This document shows, piece after piece, positions 56,092 to 64,000 of a stretch of DNA of 64,000 nucleotides. The DNA lies in assembly GCF_009183655.1 (NCBI RefSeq), contig NZ_WEIO01000001.1:310001-374000 (forward strand). Reading direction: 5' to 3'. Position numbers and translations under genes: made by a program. The notes under the pieces are model-generated. The model saw only the letters and a list, made by a program, of their open reading frames with translations, ran no database searches and had not been told where the DNA came from. Source of the DNA: Bacillus aerolatus (GTDB taxonomy: Bacteria > Bacillota > Bacilli > Bacillales > Domibacillaceae). How positions within the stretch are numbered: the first letter of the stretch is position 1; each line of letters starts with the position of its first letter.

Positions 56092-56936
56092 AGGTAGTAA
56101 AAACGATTCCAGAATTAAAAGAATTTGTGCAGACAGAGAAAAAAGCCGGCCGCCAAATTGGCTTAGTGCCGACGATGGGCTTTCTTCACGAGGGACATCT
56201 CTCTTTAGCTGAAAAAGCGCGAAAAGAAAATGACATTGTCATTATGACTATTTTTGTCAACCCGCTGCAGTTTGGGCCCGGCGAAGACTTTGAGCGGTAT
56301 CCGCGGGACTTAGAGCGGGACGAAAAGCTGGCTGCTTCAGCCGGTGTCGACTGCCTCTTCGTTCCTGAAGTGGAAGAAATGTACCCGCAGCCTTCTATCA
56401 TTACGATGACTGTAACTGGCAGGGCGGATAAGCTGTGCGGCGAAAAGCGTCCAGGTCATTTTGACGGGGTAGCGACTGTCGTGACGAAGCTCTTTCATTT
56501 AACAGAGCCGGATAAAGCATATTTTGGCTTAAAGGATGCTCAACAATTTGCTGTTATTGCCGGTCTCGTGGAATCATTGAACTTTCCTGTAGAAGTCATT
56601 GGTGTAGAAACGATCAGAGAAGAAGACGGGCTGGCAAAAAGCTCGCGTAATGTTTACTTAACGGAAGACGAGCGATCAAAGGCGCCCCATTTGCAAAAAG
56701 CGCTTCAGCTTGGCGTCCAAACAGCCGAACGGGGAAAAAAGAGCCCCGCAGAAATTAAACAGCTGACAAATGATTATTTGCAGAGCCATGCGGGGGCAGC
56801 TGTTGATTATGTTGAATTGCTTTCCTATCCGGAATTAGAACCGCTTGAAAAAGCGCACGGGAAAATGATTCTTGCCGCCGCTATAAAATATTCAAAAGCA
56901 CGTCTCATAGACAATATAATTTTTAATTTGAATTAA
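56088..56936 (+). CDS. panC: Pantothenate synthetase
   Basis: This 282-residue ATP-dependent ligase joins pantoate and beta-alanine. The HxGH-type site is [13 protein letters not shown] (residues 27-39). Others are [50 protein letters not shown] and [11 protein letters not shown]. It is coupled to panB by ATGA. Confidence 0.96.
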   Translation: MKVVKTIPELKEFVQTEKKAGRQIGLVPTMGFLHEGHLSLAEKARKENDIVIMTIFVNPLQFGPGEDFERYPRDLERDEKLAASAGVDCLFVPEVEEMYPQPSIITMTVTGRADKLCGEKRPGHFDGVATVVTKLFHLTEPDKAYFGLKDAQQFAVIAGLVESLNFPVEVIGVETIREEDGLAKSSRNVYLTEDERSKAPHLQKALQLGVQTAERGKKSPAEIKQLTNDYLQSHAGAAVDYVELLSYPELEPLEKAHGKMILAAAIKYSKARLIDNIIFNLN

Positions 56937-56951
56937 AGGAGAATGCTGAAC

Positions 56952-57335
56952 ATGTTTCGTACAATGATGAATGGAAAAATCCACCGCGCAACTGTCACAG
57001 AAGCAAATTTGAATTATGTAGGCAGCATTACGATCGATCAAGATTTAATTGATGCTGCTGGAATGACCGCAAATGAGAAAGTGCAAATAGTGAATAACAA
57101 TAACGGTGCCCGTTTGGAAACGTATATCATTCCAGGCGAACGGGGCAGCGGCGTCATTTGTTTAAACGGAGCGGCAGCCCGGCTCGTCCAGCCCGGAGAT
57201 AAAGTCATTATCATTTCTTATGCCATGGTTCCTGAAGAGAAAGTGAAAAATCATCAGCCAAAAGTAGTTGTTGCTGATGAAAGCAACAAAATTGAGCAGC
57301 TTCTTTACGAAGAGCTTGCGGGCACCATCGTTTAA
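56952..57335 (+). CDS. panD: Aspartate 1-decarboxylase
   Basis: This 127-residue proenzyme makes beta-alanine for pantothenate. It self-cleaves between Gly24 and Ser25 (YVGSITID) to give the pyruvoyl group. [39 protein letters not shown] and [10 protein letters not shown] are typical. ATG 56952 is preceded by AAAGGAG; an in-frame ATG at 56943 lies inside that site. Confidence 0.96.
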   Translation: MFRTMMNGKIHRATVTEANLNYVGSITIDQDLIDAAGMTANEKVQIVNNNNGARLETYIIPGERGSGVICLNGAAARLVQPGDKVIIISYAMVPEEKVKNHQPKVVVADESNKIEQLLYEELAGTIV

Positions 57336-57352
57336 GAGATTGAAAGAATTGG

Positions 57353-57403
57353 GAGCTGCCTAAAAGTCAATGAATAACTGGCTTTTAGGCAGCTCTTTTT
57401 TTA
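57353..57403 (+). terminator. Intrinsic terminator after panBCD
   Basis: GAGCTGCCTAAAAG and CTTTTAGGCAGCTC form a perfect 14-bp stem, followed by seven T. Confidence 0.9.
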
Positions 57404-57404
57404 T

Positions 57405-57460
57405 TGTTTAGCGTACTATGAAATAATCGCATGTGTATACCTTAGCTAATGGGGCGGGCC
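57405..57460 (+). repeat. Post-terminator motif copy 4
   Basis: TTTAGCGTACTATGAAATAA then TCGCATGTGTATACCTTAGC and TAATGGGGCGGGCCTGCGG. It extends as far as the corresponding parts of copies 1 and 5, and starts directly after the panD terminator. Confidence 0.6.
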
Positions 57461-57585
57461 TGCGGTAAGCGCTAGCGCATTTGTTCTAAATAGTGGAGTG
57501 GTGCCGCACTGTGCACTGGCTCTTACGCAAATTCATATGTTAAACTGAAAGAAAGATTTTAAGAGAAAAAGGTGTGGAAGCCATT

Positions 57586-60390
57586 ATGACTTATCCGAGA
57601 TTCGTCGTTACCGACTTTGAAACGACTGGCCATGCGTCGAAAGGGAATGACCGCATTATTCAGGCTTCCTTTGTCGTTATTGAAAACAAACAAATTACTG
57701 GACAATATACATCTTTTTTTAACCCGGAAACGCCCATTCCAGTTTTTATCGAAGAGCTGACAGGCATTACTGATGAAATGGTCAAAGATGCCCCGCTTTT
57801 TCATGAAGCTGCCAAAGATATTCTGCCGCTTTTAGACGGGGCTGTTTTTGTGGCTCACAACGTTTCCTTTGATCTGCAATTTCTTCAGTCGGAGCTGGAA
57901 AGAGCCGGATATATGCCTTTTTCGGGTGCAGCTATCGATACAGTAGAACTGGCGAGATTTGTCTGGCCGACGTCAGACAGCTATAAGCTGGGAGACTTAA
58001 CGGGCAATCTTGGCCTGAGCCACGACCGTCCGCACCAGGCAGACAGCGATGCGTATGTGACAGCAGAAATGCTGCTCATGATGATCGAAAAGCTTGCAGA
58101 CCTGCCGATGGTGACGCTTGAAAAGCTTGAACAGCTGGCCGTGCGTTTAAAGAGTGACATCTATTTGTTAATTAAAGCGATCATTGAGGAAAAACAGCTG
58201 AACATTGAACAGCTGTCAGAAAAGACAGAAGTGTATCGTGGACTGGCTCTGCGCAAAAAAAACGTCGAGAAGAGAATGATCGAAAAAAATCATTTGCCTT
58301 ATCCGGAAACAAATGAAGAGAAAAGAGCGCTGCTCTCCGTTATGTCTCATTTTGAGCCGCGCCAAAGCCAAATGAATATGATGGATCTCATTCATGAATC
58401 GCTGCAGTCATCCAGTCATTTAGCGATAGAAGCAGGAACAGGCACCGGGAAGTCACTCGGCTATTTGCTGCCGGCCGTTTATCGGAGCAAAGAACGAAAA
58501 GAGCCGATCATTGTCAGTACATACACGATTATTTTGCAGCAGCAGTTATTGCAAAAAGAAATTAGGCAGCTTCAGGAATTGTTGCCTTTTCGTCTATTGG
58601 CCGCAGTGCTCAAAGGAAGAAGCCACTATATCGACTTGTATAAGTTTTCCCAAAGCTTGAAAGAAAAAAGGGACAGCTATGACTTCGCTCTGGCCAAAAT
58701 GCAAATCCTGACTTGGCTGCTTGAGACAGAAACAGGTGATGTAGATGAAATTAATTTGTCTTCAGGCGGCGAACTGTTTTGGAACGAGATCAAACAAGAC
58801 GGAGACTATATGAATAAAGGGCGGAAAGCTTGGCTCGATAAAGATTTTTATTTACACGCAAAAAAACAAGCGAAAGAAGCAGATATCGTCATTACGAACC
58901 ATTCGTTTCTTGTCGCTGATTTAATGGCGAAAACACCCGTCTTTCCGACATACAGCCATGTCATTATTGATGAAGCCCATCACTTTGAGCGGGCAGCGAG
59001 AGACCGCCTTGGCTTATCGATTGACCAGATAACATTTAAACATTTGTTCGGAAAAATTGGTCTGTATGATCAGAAAGAGTTGTTTTTTAATATTGAAAAA
59101 CTGTTTGCCAAGTACCAGCAAACACAGGATGAAGAAAAGCGGAGGGCTGTCGACCGAAAGCTGCAAGAACTTCAGTTTGAGAGTGATGAATGGTTTAAAG
59201 TGCTGCAAATGTTTTTTGAACAACATACGAAAAAAAGGGCAGGCAACTGGCATCGGCGCCAATTGCGGTTAACCACGGAAACGAGAAATCTTCTTTATTG
59301 GGATCATGTCGAATATGGTGCGGAAAGAATTGACTCACTGTTGCAGGAACTCGTTGTTTGGATGAAGCAGCAACTAGAAAAAATGGGGAAATTCCGCGAG
59401 CAAATGGCGGCAGCGGAACAAGCGAAGATGGATGGTTTTAAGGAAACAATCGAAGAGTGGCAAGCATATCAGTTGGCGCTGGAAAAAATCATTTTTCGGC
59501 CGGAAGACGACGAAGTGATCTGGATGGAAGGGGACAGCCGCTCGTTTGCCAATACGTTTGTTATTAAAGCCCACCCGATCGAAGCGGTGAAGTTGATTAA
59601 AGAAACAATACTTGACAAAAAGCATGTTATTTTCACTTCAGCGACATTAACGGTAAACGGCTCATTCCGCTTCTTTGCCGAAGAGTCTGGCCTGTCCGCA
59701 TTTGACCATAAAGAAGTGATATTGCCATCGCCTTTTGACTTTAAGCAAAATTGCCGCATGATCATCCCGAATGACGTGCCTGAGGTGAAAAGTGTGCATC
59801 AGGAAGAGTACGTCGAATCACTCGCCAATCATTTAACAGCTGTTGCTGAAGCGGCAAAAGGAAGAATGCTCGTGTTATTTACTTCGTTTGACATGATGAA
59901 AAAAACGTACGATTTAATGAAAGACAGCGGGCTGCTCGATGAGTATATTTTATTAGCGCAAGGCATCACGAACGGAAGCCGGGCGAGGCTGACAAGAAAT
60001 TTTCAGCGGTTTGACAAAGCGATATTGTTTGGTACAAACAGTTTTTGGGAAGGCATCGACATACGGGGAGAAGACTTGTCATGTCTTGTGATCGTCCGGC
60101 TTCCTTTTGCACCGCCGGACGATCCGTTTACTCAAGCGAAAAACGAGCAGTTTGCCCAAAAGGGAAAAAACGCTTTTTCTGCTTATTCTCTTCCACAGGC
60201 AGTTTTGCGCTTTAAGCAAGGATTTGGCCGGTTAATTAGAAGCAGCACAGACCGTGGCATCATTATCGTATTTGACCGGCGCATACAAACGAGCGCTTAC
60301 GGAAAAACATTTCTGCAGTCGATCCCTCCTATTCCTGTAGAAGAAGCCGCACTCGATGAAACCATTTCAATTGTAGAAAATTGGCTGTAG
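57586..60390 (+). CDS. dinG: DinG family ATP-dependent helicase with exonuclease domain
   Basis: The protein has about 934 residues. The N-terminal DEDDh exonuclease domain (about 1-175) has VTDFETTG, HNVSFDLQFL and HQADSDAYVTAEML. The XPD/DinG-like helicase part has Walker A EAGTGTGKS (about 285-293), DEAHHFE, TSATL, and the C-terminal GTNSFWEGIDIRGEDL and QGFGRLIRSSTDRG. Bacillus DinG is known to be largely an exonuclease with degenerate helicase, but the helicase motifs here look intact. The start is ATG 57586, after GGTGTGGAAG. Confidence 0.94.
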   Translation: MTYPRFVVTDFETTGHASKGNDRIIQASFVVIENKQITGQYTSFFNPETPIPVFIEELTGITDEMVKDAPLFHEAAKDILPLLDGAVFVAHNVSFDLQFLQSELERAGYMPFSGAAIDTVELARFVWPTSDSYKLGDLTGNLGLSHDRPHQADSDAYVTAEMLLMMIEKLADLPMVTLEKLEQLAVRLKSDIYLLIKAIIEEKQLNIEQLSEKTEVYRGLALRKKNVEKRMIEKNHLPYPETNEEKRALLSVMSHFEPRQSQMNMMDLIHESLQSSSHLAIEAGTGTGKSLGYLLPAVYRSKERKEPIIVSTYTIILQQQLLQKEIRQLQELLPFRLLAAVLKGRSHYIDLYKFSQSLKEKRDSYDFALAKMQILTWLLETETGDVDEINLSSGGELFWNEIKQDGDYMNKGRKAWLDKDFYLHAKKQAKEADIVITNHSFLVADLMAKTPVFPTYSHVIIDEAHHFERAARDRLGLSIDQITFKHLFGKIGLYDQKELFFNIEKLFAKYQQTQDEEKRRAVDRKLQELQFESDEWFKVLQMFFEQHTKKRAGNWHRRQLRLTTETRNLLYWDHVEYGAERIDSLLQELVVWMKQQLEKMGKFREQMAAAEQAKMDGFKETIEEWQAYQLALEKIIFRPEDDEVIWMEGDSRSFANTFVIKAHPIEAVKLIKETILDKKHVIFTSATLTVNGSFRFFAEESGLSAFDHKEVILPSPFDFKQNCRMIIPNDVPEVKSVHQEEYVESLANHLTAVAEAAKGRMLVLFTSFDMMKKTYDLMKDSGLLDEYILLAQGITNGSRARLTRNFQRFDKAILFGTNSFWEGIDIRGEDLSCLVIVRLPFAPPDDPFTQAKNEQFAQKGKNAFSAYSLPQAVLRFKQGFGRLIRSSTDRGIIIVFDRRIQTSAYGKTFLQSIPPIPVEEAALDETISIVENWL

Positions 60391-60463
60391 CTTTCAGAAA
60401 CGTGACTGCGTTTATTTTACAAGTGGATGACATATTCTAACGGTAGAGAAAGGAGAGCCCGTT

Positions 60464-61270
60464 ATGAAAATCATCCTAGCTGTCTTTGTTAGTCTCATGT
60501 TTATTTTCCCTGCCAGTACAGATGCCTCTGTTATTCATTTACATTTAAAAGAAGGAGAATTTGCTCTTTCATTCTTGCCGCTGTCAAATGGGGAAGCGGC
60601 GCTTTTGCACACGGCAGAGGGACGCCAGTTTTTAATTAACACAGGCTATAAAGGCAGCGGACCGGAAATCTTACATTATATGAATAAATTTCAAATTCGT
60701 CAGCTGGATGGATTAATTATTACTGAAAAAAAATATTGGCAAGAGCGTTTTATTCAACAGTTGATTAAAACGCGAAAGCTGAAAAAGATATTCGCCGGCT
60801 GGCCGGCAAAGGATCATTTGTGCGGCGGCCGATTCATTTATGAACAATGGCTGGCTGGGACATTGCAAGAGCTCGACTCTGGAGTAAAACTGGCTGTTCT
60901 TTATAATGGTTCGCAAAAAAATGAGGGGCTGGATTTTTCAATTAAACATTTTGACTCACGCTTTTTATGGATGTCGTCAGCTTCGCGGTCAGCCGAAAAG
61001 AAGATGCTCACTCAATCTCTCAAAGACAGTAACATTGTGAAAGTTCCAAAATTCGGTGTCCATGGCAGTCTTTCCTACAACTTATTAACACATATCGACC
61101 CGCAGACAGCCATCATATTTAAACGAAAAGACCAACGTCCTAATGGTGAATTAATGGAAATGCTTCATCAAATGTGGATTGACGTATACTACGCAGAACA
61201 GCATGGGCTAATTATCGTTAAATTTACAAAAGAAGGGTATGAAGTTTTTTCCATCCCTGAATTAAAGTGA
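60464..61270 (+). CDS. Secreted degenerate metallo-beta-lactamase-fold protein (ComEC C-terminal-like)
   Basis: The protein has 268 residues with a signal peptide (about 1-20, VFVSLMFIFPASTDA). The rest resembles the beta-lactamase-fold part of ComEC: LLHTAEGRQFLINTGYKGSG, then FQIRQLDGLIITEKKYWQE. In that family the loop after LDGLIIT carries HxDxDH; here it reads EKKYWQE, so the metal ligands are missing. Later parts such as FLWMSSASR and KVPKFGVHGSLSYNLLTHIDPQTAIIF keep the fold pattern. It takes the place near dinG where B. subtilis has ypmA-ypmB. Function unknown. Confidence 0.7.
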   Translation: MKIILAVFVSLMFIFPASTDASVIHLHLKEGEFALSFLPLSNGEAALLHTAEGRQFLINTGYKGSGPEILHYMNKFQIRQLDGLIITEKKYWQERFIQQLIKTRKLKKIFAGWPAKDHLCGGRFIYEQWLAGTLQELDSGVKLAVLYNGSQKNEGLDFSIKHFDSRFLWMSSASRSAEKKMLTQSLKDSNIVKVPKFGVHGSLSYNLLTHIDPQTAIIFKRKDQRPNGELMEMLHQMWIDVYYAEQHGLIIVKFTKEGYEVFSIPELK

Positions 61271-61320
61271 GATTAATTCATATTTTTCGCAAAATTTATT
61301 AATGAAGTTGAATGATTTCC

Positions 61321-61329
61321 TGCTATAAT
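61321..61329 (+). promoter_or_regulatory. Extended -10 before ypmA
   Basis: TGCTATAAT is a perfect extended -10, about 24 nt before the ypmA start. The -35 is weak (TTAATG). Confidence 0.5.
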
Positions 61330-61352
61330 ATAAAAAGAATGGGGGCATTCAA

Positions 61353-61523
61353 ATGGAAAGTAAAATTGAAGTTTTGTCTACTGTCACAATTAAGAATCAG
61401 CCCGACTTGTATAAAATAGTCGATGTGTTAAACCGCACGTTAAAGCGGGAAGATTTAATGTTTGGCTTGGCTCTTGATGCAAAAGACAAAGATAAAGCCG
61501 TTTTTACTATTTACCGTACATAA
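61353..61523 (+). CDS. ypmA: YpmA family small protein (DUF4264)
   Basis: This 56-residue protein starts MESKIEVLSTVTIKNQPDLY and ends KDKDKAVFTIYRT, as in YpmA of Bacillus. A GGGGGCATTC ribosome site precedes the ATG. No motif or membrane segment is seen. It lies 38 nt before aspB, so co-transcription is likely. Confidence 0.85.
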   Translation: MESKIEVLSTVTIKNQPDLYKIVDVLNRTLKREDLMFGLALDAKDKDKAVFTIYRT

Positions 61524-61561
61524 ATACTAGTAAAAAGAGAAAAATAGTGGAGGTATTTTCT

Positions 61562-62761
61562 GTGAACGTACAATTAGCTCAACGTGTTAAAGCATTAACT
61601 CCTTCAACGACACTCGCCATTACGGCAAAAGCGAAAGAAATGAAAGCTCAAGGCATCGATGTGATCGGTCTTGGAGCAGGTGAACCCGATTTTAATACAC
61701 CAGCACATATTATTGAAGCGGCCTATGAATCATTGAAAAAAGGCCAGACAAAATACACTCCGTCCGGCGGTTTGCCTGAATTAAAAGATGCCATCATCGG
61801 CAAGTTTGAAAAAGATCAAGGACTTACATATAAACGCAATGAAATCATTGTGACGACAGGAGCGAAACATGCACTGTACACATTGTTTCAAGTCATATTG
61901 GATGAAGGGGATGAAGTGATTATCCCGACTCCATATTGGGTCAGTTATCCGGAACAAGTAAAGCTCGCTGACGGTACACCGGTTTACATTGACGGCAAAG
62001 AAGAAAACAGCTTTAAAATTACTCCAGAGCAGCTTGAATCCGCTGTGACGGCAAAAACGAAAGCAGTCATCATTAACTCGCCGAGCAACCCTACGGGTAT
62101 GCTTTATTCTAAAGAGGAATTGCAGGCACTTGGAGAAGTGGCTCTAAAACACAATATTTGGATTGTATCTGATGAGATTTATGAAAAGCTTGTGTATGGT
62201 GCTAATCAGCACGTATCGATTGCGGAAATCTCTCCGGCTTTAAGAGAGCAGACGATCATTATAAACGGGGTATCAAAATCCCATTCCATGACGGGCTGGC
62301 GCATCGGGTATGCGGCAGGCAATGACCAAGTGATTAAAGCAATGACGGACTTAGCCAGCCACTCTACATCCAACCCGACAGCAGTGTCCCAATATGGATC
62401 GATCGCTGCTTATGAAGGAACGCAGGAACCGGTAGAAGAAATGAAAAAAGCGTTTGAAGAACGGTTAACTATTATTCACAAGAAGCTGAATGACATTCCG
62501 GGCGTCAGCTGCCTGAAACCGCAAGGAGCGTTTTATTTGTTCCCTAATGTGAAGGAAGCAGCTGCTATTACTGGCTTCAGCGATGTGGACGGCTTTGTGG
62601 CCGCTCTTCTCGAAGAAGCAAAGGTAGCCGTCATTCCAGGCAGCGGTTTTGGTTCACCGGATAATATCCGTCTCTCATATGCCACATCACTCGATTTGCT
62701 CGAGGCAGCTGTTGCCCGCATCGCTGAATTTGTCAACGGCCATGCAGCTGCTAAAAAATAA
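61562..62761 (+). CDS. aspB: Aspartate aminotransferase
   Basis: This 399-residue PLP enzyme of class I transfers amino groups between aspartate and 2-oxoglutarate. Motifs are LGAGEPDFNTPAHI, KYTPSGGLPELKDAI, PYWVSYPEQ, NSPSNPTGMLYS, SDEIYEKLVY and the PLP Lys in NGVSKSHSMTGWRIGYAAG. The GTG start at 61562 is 8 nt after GGAGG and yields the family-like MNVQLAQRVKALTPS. Confidence 0.95.
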   Translation: MNVQLAQRVKALTPSTTLAITAKAKEMKAQGIDVIGLGAGEPDFNTPAHIIEAAYESLKKGQTKYTPSGGLPELKDAIIGKFEKDQGLTYKRNEIIVTTGAKHALYTLFQVILDEGDEVIIPTPYWVSYPEQVKLADGTPVYIDGKEENSFKITPEQLESAVTAKTKAVIINSPSNPTGMLYSKEELQALGEVALKHNIWIVSDEIYEKLVYGANQHVSIAEISPALREQTIIINGVSKSHSMTGWRIGYAAGNDQVIKAMTDLASHSTSNPTAVSQYGSIAAYEGTQEPVEEMKKAFEERLTIIHKKLNDIPGVSCLKPQGAFYLFPNVKEAAAITGFSDVDGFVAALLEEAKVAVIPGSGFGSPDNIRLSYATSLDLLEAAVARIAEFVNGHAAAKK

Positions 62762-62796
62762 GTGAAACGCAGAATATGAACGATGAATGGAACGAA

Positions 62797-62828
62797 AGAA
62801 CCCGGCAAAGCTGCCGGGTTCTTTTTAA
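62797..62828 (+). terminator. Intrinsic terminator after aspB
   Basis: AGAACCCGGC and GCCGGGTTCT form a 10-bp stem around AAAGCT, followed by TTTT. Confidence 0.88.
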
Positions 62829-62887
62829 TGTTTAGGAAGCTATAAAATACTCTCATGGTGGATCAATTTGCTAATGGAGCAGGTTTG
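62829..62887 (+). repeat. Post-terminator motif copy 5
   Basis: TTTAGGAAGCTATAAAATAC then TCTCATGGTGGATCAATTTG and CTAATGGAGCAGGTTTGCG. It is followed at once by structured repeat copy I. Confidence 0.65.
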
Positions 62888-62888
62888 C

Positions 62889-63010
62889 GTCCAGCTCCAG
62901 CGCCTAGCCCCTCGAGGTCAAATAACCTTTCCTCAATGAAGTCAAAAAGCAGACTTCTTTGAGGAAAGAACATTTGCTTGTCGGGGCTGATCAAGGCGCT
63001 TGCGCTTTTG
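62889..63010 (+). repeat. GTCTAGC structured repeat, copy I (complete)
   Basis: Opens GTCCAGCTCCAGCGCCTAG and closes GGCGCTTGCGCTTTTG. Outer arms AGCGCC/GGCGCT and AGCCCC/GGGGCT pair. The inner hairpin CTTTCCTCAATGAAGTC and GACTTCTTTGAGGAAAG is nearly perfect and has paired changes compared with copy E. It fills the gap between aspB and the asnS promoter. Confidence 0.8.
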
Positions 63011-63041
63011 TATATGGCAAAAAGAGCCTCAGCAGGCGTTT

Positions 63042-63072
63042 CTTGCACTTTGTGAAGAAAGACAGGTATAAT
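63042..63072 (+). promoter_or_regulatory. Candidate promoter of asnS
   Basis: TATAAT (63067-63072) is preceded by TTGCAC (63042-63047) at 19 nt, a slightly long spacing. It lies about 50 nt before asnS. Confidence 0.5.
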
Positions 63073-63121
63073 ATTATACGAAAAGAATAGGAATTGCTGA
63101 ATATGTTGGAGGGAATCTTAC

Positions 63122-64000
63122 ATGAAAACTACAATTGCAGAAGTAGGTCAATTCGTCGGACAAGAAGTGACGATTGGTGCCTGGCTGGCAAATAAACGTT
63201 CCAGCGGAAAAATTGCTTTCCTGCAGCTTCGTGACGGGACAGGTTTTATCCAGGGAGTCGTTGTGAAAAGTGAAGCCGGGGAGGAACTGTTTAAAGCAGC
63301 GAAGGCCGTGACCCAAGAATCTTCTTTGTACGTCACAGGCCTCGTCCAGGAGGACAGCCGGTCACCTTTCGGCTATGAGTTAACGGTAACTGGCCTTGAA
63401 ATAATTTCAGAAGCGGCTGATTACCCAATTACGCCGAAAGAACATGGCACTGAGTTTTTAATGGATCATCGTCATTTATGGCTGCGTTCCCGCCGTCAGC
63501 ATGCAGTGATGAAAATTCGCAATGAAATCATCCGGGCAACGTACGAGTTTTTTAATGAGCGGGGATTTGTGAAAGTGGATCCGCCGATTTTAACAGGAAG
63601 CGCACCGGAAGGAACGTCTGAATTGTTCCATACCCGCTATTTTGATGAAGATGCGTATCTTTCCCAAAGCGGGCAATTGTACATGGAAGCGGCTGCTATG
63701 GCGCTTGGAAAAGTGTTTTCTTTTGGCCCGACATTCCGCGCAGAAAAATCGAAAACACGCCGTCACCTCATTGAATTTTGGATGATTGAGCCGGAAATGG
63801 CTTTTTACAATTTTGAAGACAATCTAAAGGTTCAGGAAGAGTATGTGGCTCACATCGTTCAGTCAGTTTTGAAAAACTGTCAATTAGAGCTTGAACGTCT
63901 CGGACGGGATACATCGAAGCTTGAGCAGATCAAGGCGCCTTTCCCGCGCATTACGTATGATGAAGCCCTCGAATTTTTACACAAAAACGGGTTTGAGGAT
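63122..64000 (+). CDS. asnS: Asparaginyl-tRNA synthetase, N-terminal part (continues beyond window)
   Basis: The first 293 codons are present; the frame is open to the window end. This class II synthetase charges tRNA-Asn. It has the N-terminal OB-fold anticodon-binding domain (about residues 1-105, [26 protein letters not shown]), motif 1 around [15 protein letters not shown], and motif 2 [47 protein letters not shown] is typical of AsnRS. Next to aspB as in B. subtilis. TTGGAGGGAATC is the ribosome site. Confidence 0.95.
   Translation, partial: MKTTIAEVGQFVGQEVTIGAWLANKRSSGKIAFLQLRDGTGFIQGVVVKSEAGEELFKAAKAVTQESSLYVTGLVQEDSRSPFGYELTVTGLEIISEAADYPITPKEHGTEFLMDHRHLWLRSRRQHAVMKIRNEIIRATYEFFNERGFVKVDPPILTGSAPEGTSELFHTRYFDEDAYLSQSGQLYMEAAAMALGKVFSFGPTFRAEKSKTRRHLIEFWMIEPEMAFYNFEDNLKVQEEYVAHIVQSVLKNCQLELERLGRDTSKLEQIKAPFPRITYDEALEFLHKNGFED

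Overview
The window is a stretch of chromosome from an endospore-forming member of the Bacillaceae. The gene order (res - fer - ypbB/recS - sleB/ypeB - cmk - ypfD - der - gpsA - spoIVA - hbs - mtrAB - hepS/menG/hepT - ndk - cheR - aro - qcr - dapB/mgsA/bsh - cca/birA - panBCD - dinG - aspB - asnS) follows the well-known Bacillus subtilis arrangement, but proteins and intergenic DNA differ enough that it is another genus or a distant Bacillus. Spore genes (cotJABC, prsW, sleB, ypeB, spoIVA, ypjB), menaquinone genes and bacillithiol genes agree with this. I see no tRNA, rRNA, CRISPR array, prophage or intact transposase gene.

Layout. 1-4.7 kb: end of the cytochrome c biogenesis gene resC, the ResDE redox two-component system, a repeat-rich gap with a possible sigma-E-driven 54-residue protein, and an FMN riboswitch upstream of the riboflavin transporter ribU. 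4.7-9.1 kb: ferredoxin (minus strand) and the ypbB-recS-ypbD-ypbE run. 9.1-10.2 kb: cotJABC on the minus strand. 10.3-16.9 kb: ypbG, mecB (ypbH), bacillithiol disulfide reductase ypdA, asparaginase (minus strand), prsW and the germination pair sleB-ypeB. 17-25.2 kb: ypfA, cmk, a PlsC-type acyltransferase, ypfD, fni, der, gpsA, yphE, yphF. 25.2-32 kb: spoIVA, hbs, folE-mtrB, hepS-menG-hepT, ndk. 32.4-39.6 kb: cheR and the aromatic amino acid supraoperon (aroC-aroB-aroH-hisC-tyrA-aroA), which lacks the trp genes found here in B. subtilis. 40.2-47.1 kb: ypiA, ypiB, ypiF, the menaquinol:cytochrome c reductase operon qcrABC, ypjA, ypjB and a zinc metallopeptidase. 47.1-53.8 kb: a YitT protein (minus strand) and ypjD-dapB-mgsA-bshB1-bshA-cca-birA. 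53.9-64 kb: a sugar-dehydrogenase-like lipoprotein (minus strand), panBCD, dinG, a secreted degenerate metallo-beta-lactamase-fold protein, ypmA, aspB and the start of asnS.

How the genes work together. ResDE controls respiration, and ResC and QcrABC belong to that respiratory chain; hepS/menG/hepT and the chorismate pathway supply its menaquinone. BshA, BshB1 and YpdA make and recycle bacillithiol. PanBCD, BirA, Fni, FolE and RibU supply or use cofactors. Spore functions are scattered through the window.

The least ordinary DNA is between genes. A family of about 120-nt structured repeats (starting G-TCTAGCTCCAGCGCC, ending GGCGCTTGCGCTTTT) occurs about ten times, whole or in pieces. Paired arms differ between copies but stay complementary, and one copy has been interrupted by a second, inverted copy. 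A second motif (TTTAGGAAACTATAAAATAA) sits directly downstream of five intrinsic terminators. A 264-nt imperfect palindrome lies after resE, two related terminal-inverted-repeat elements lie near resE and spoIVA, and a roughly 200-nt leader with a terminator and a possible antiterminator precedes panB.
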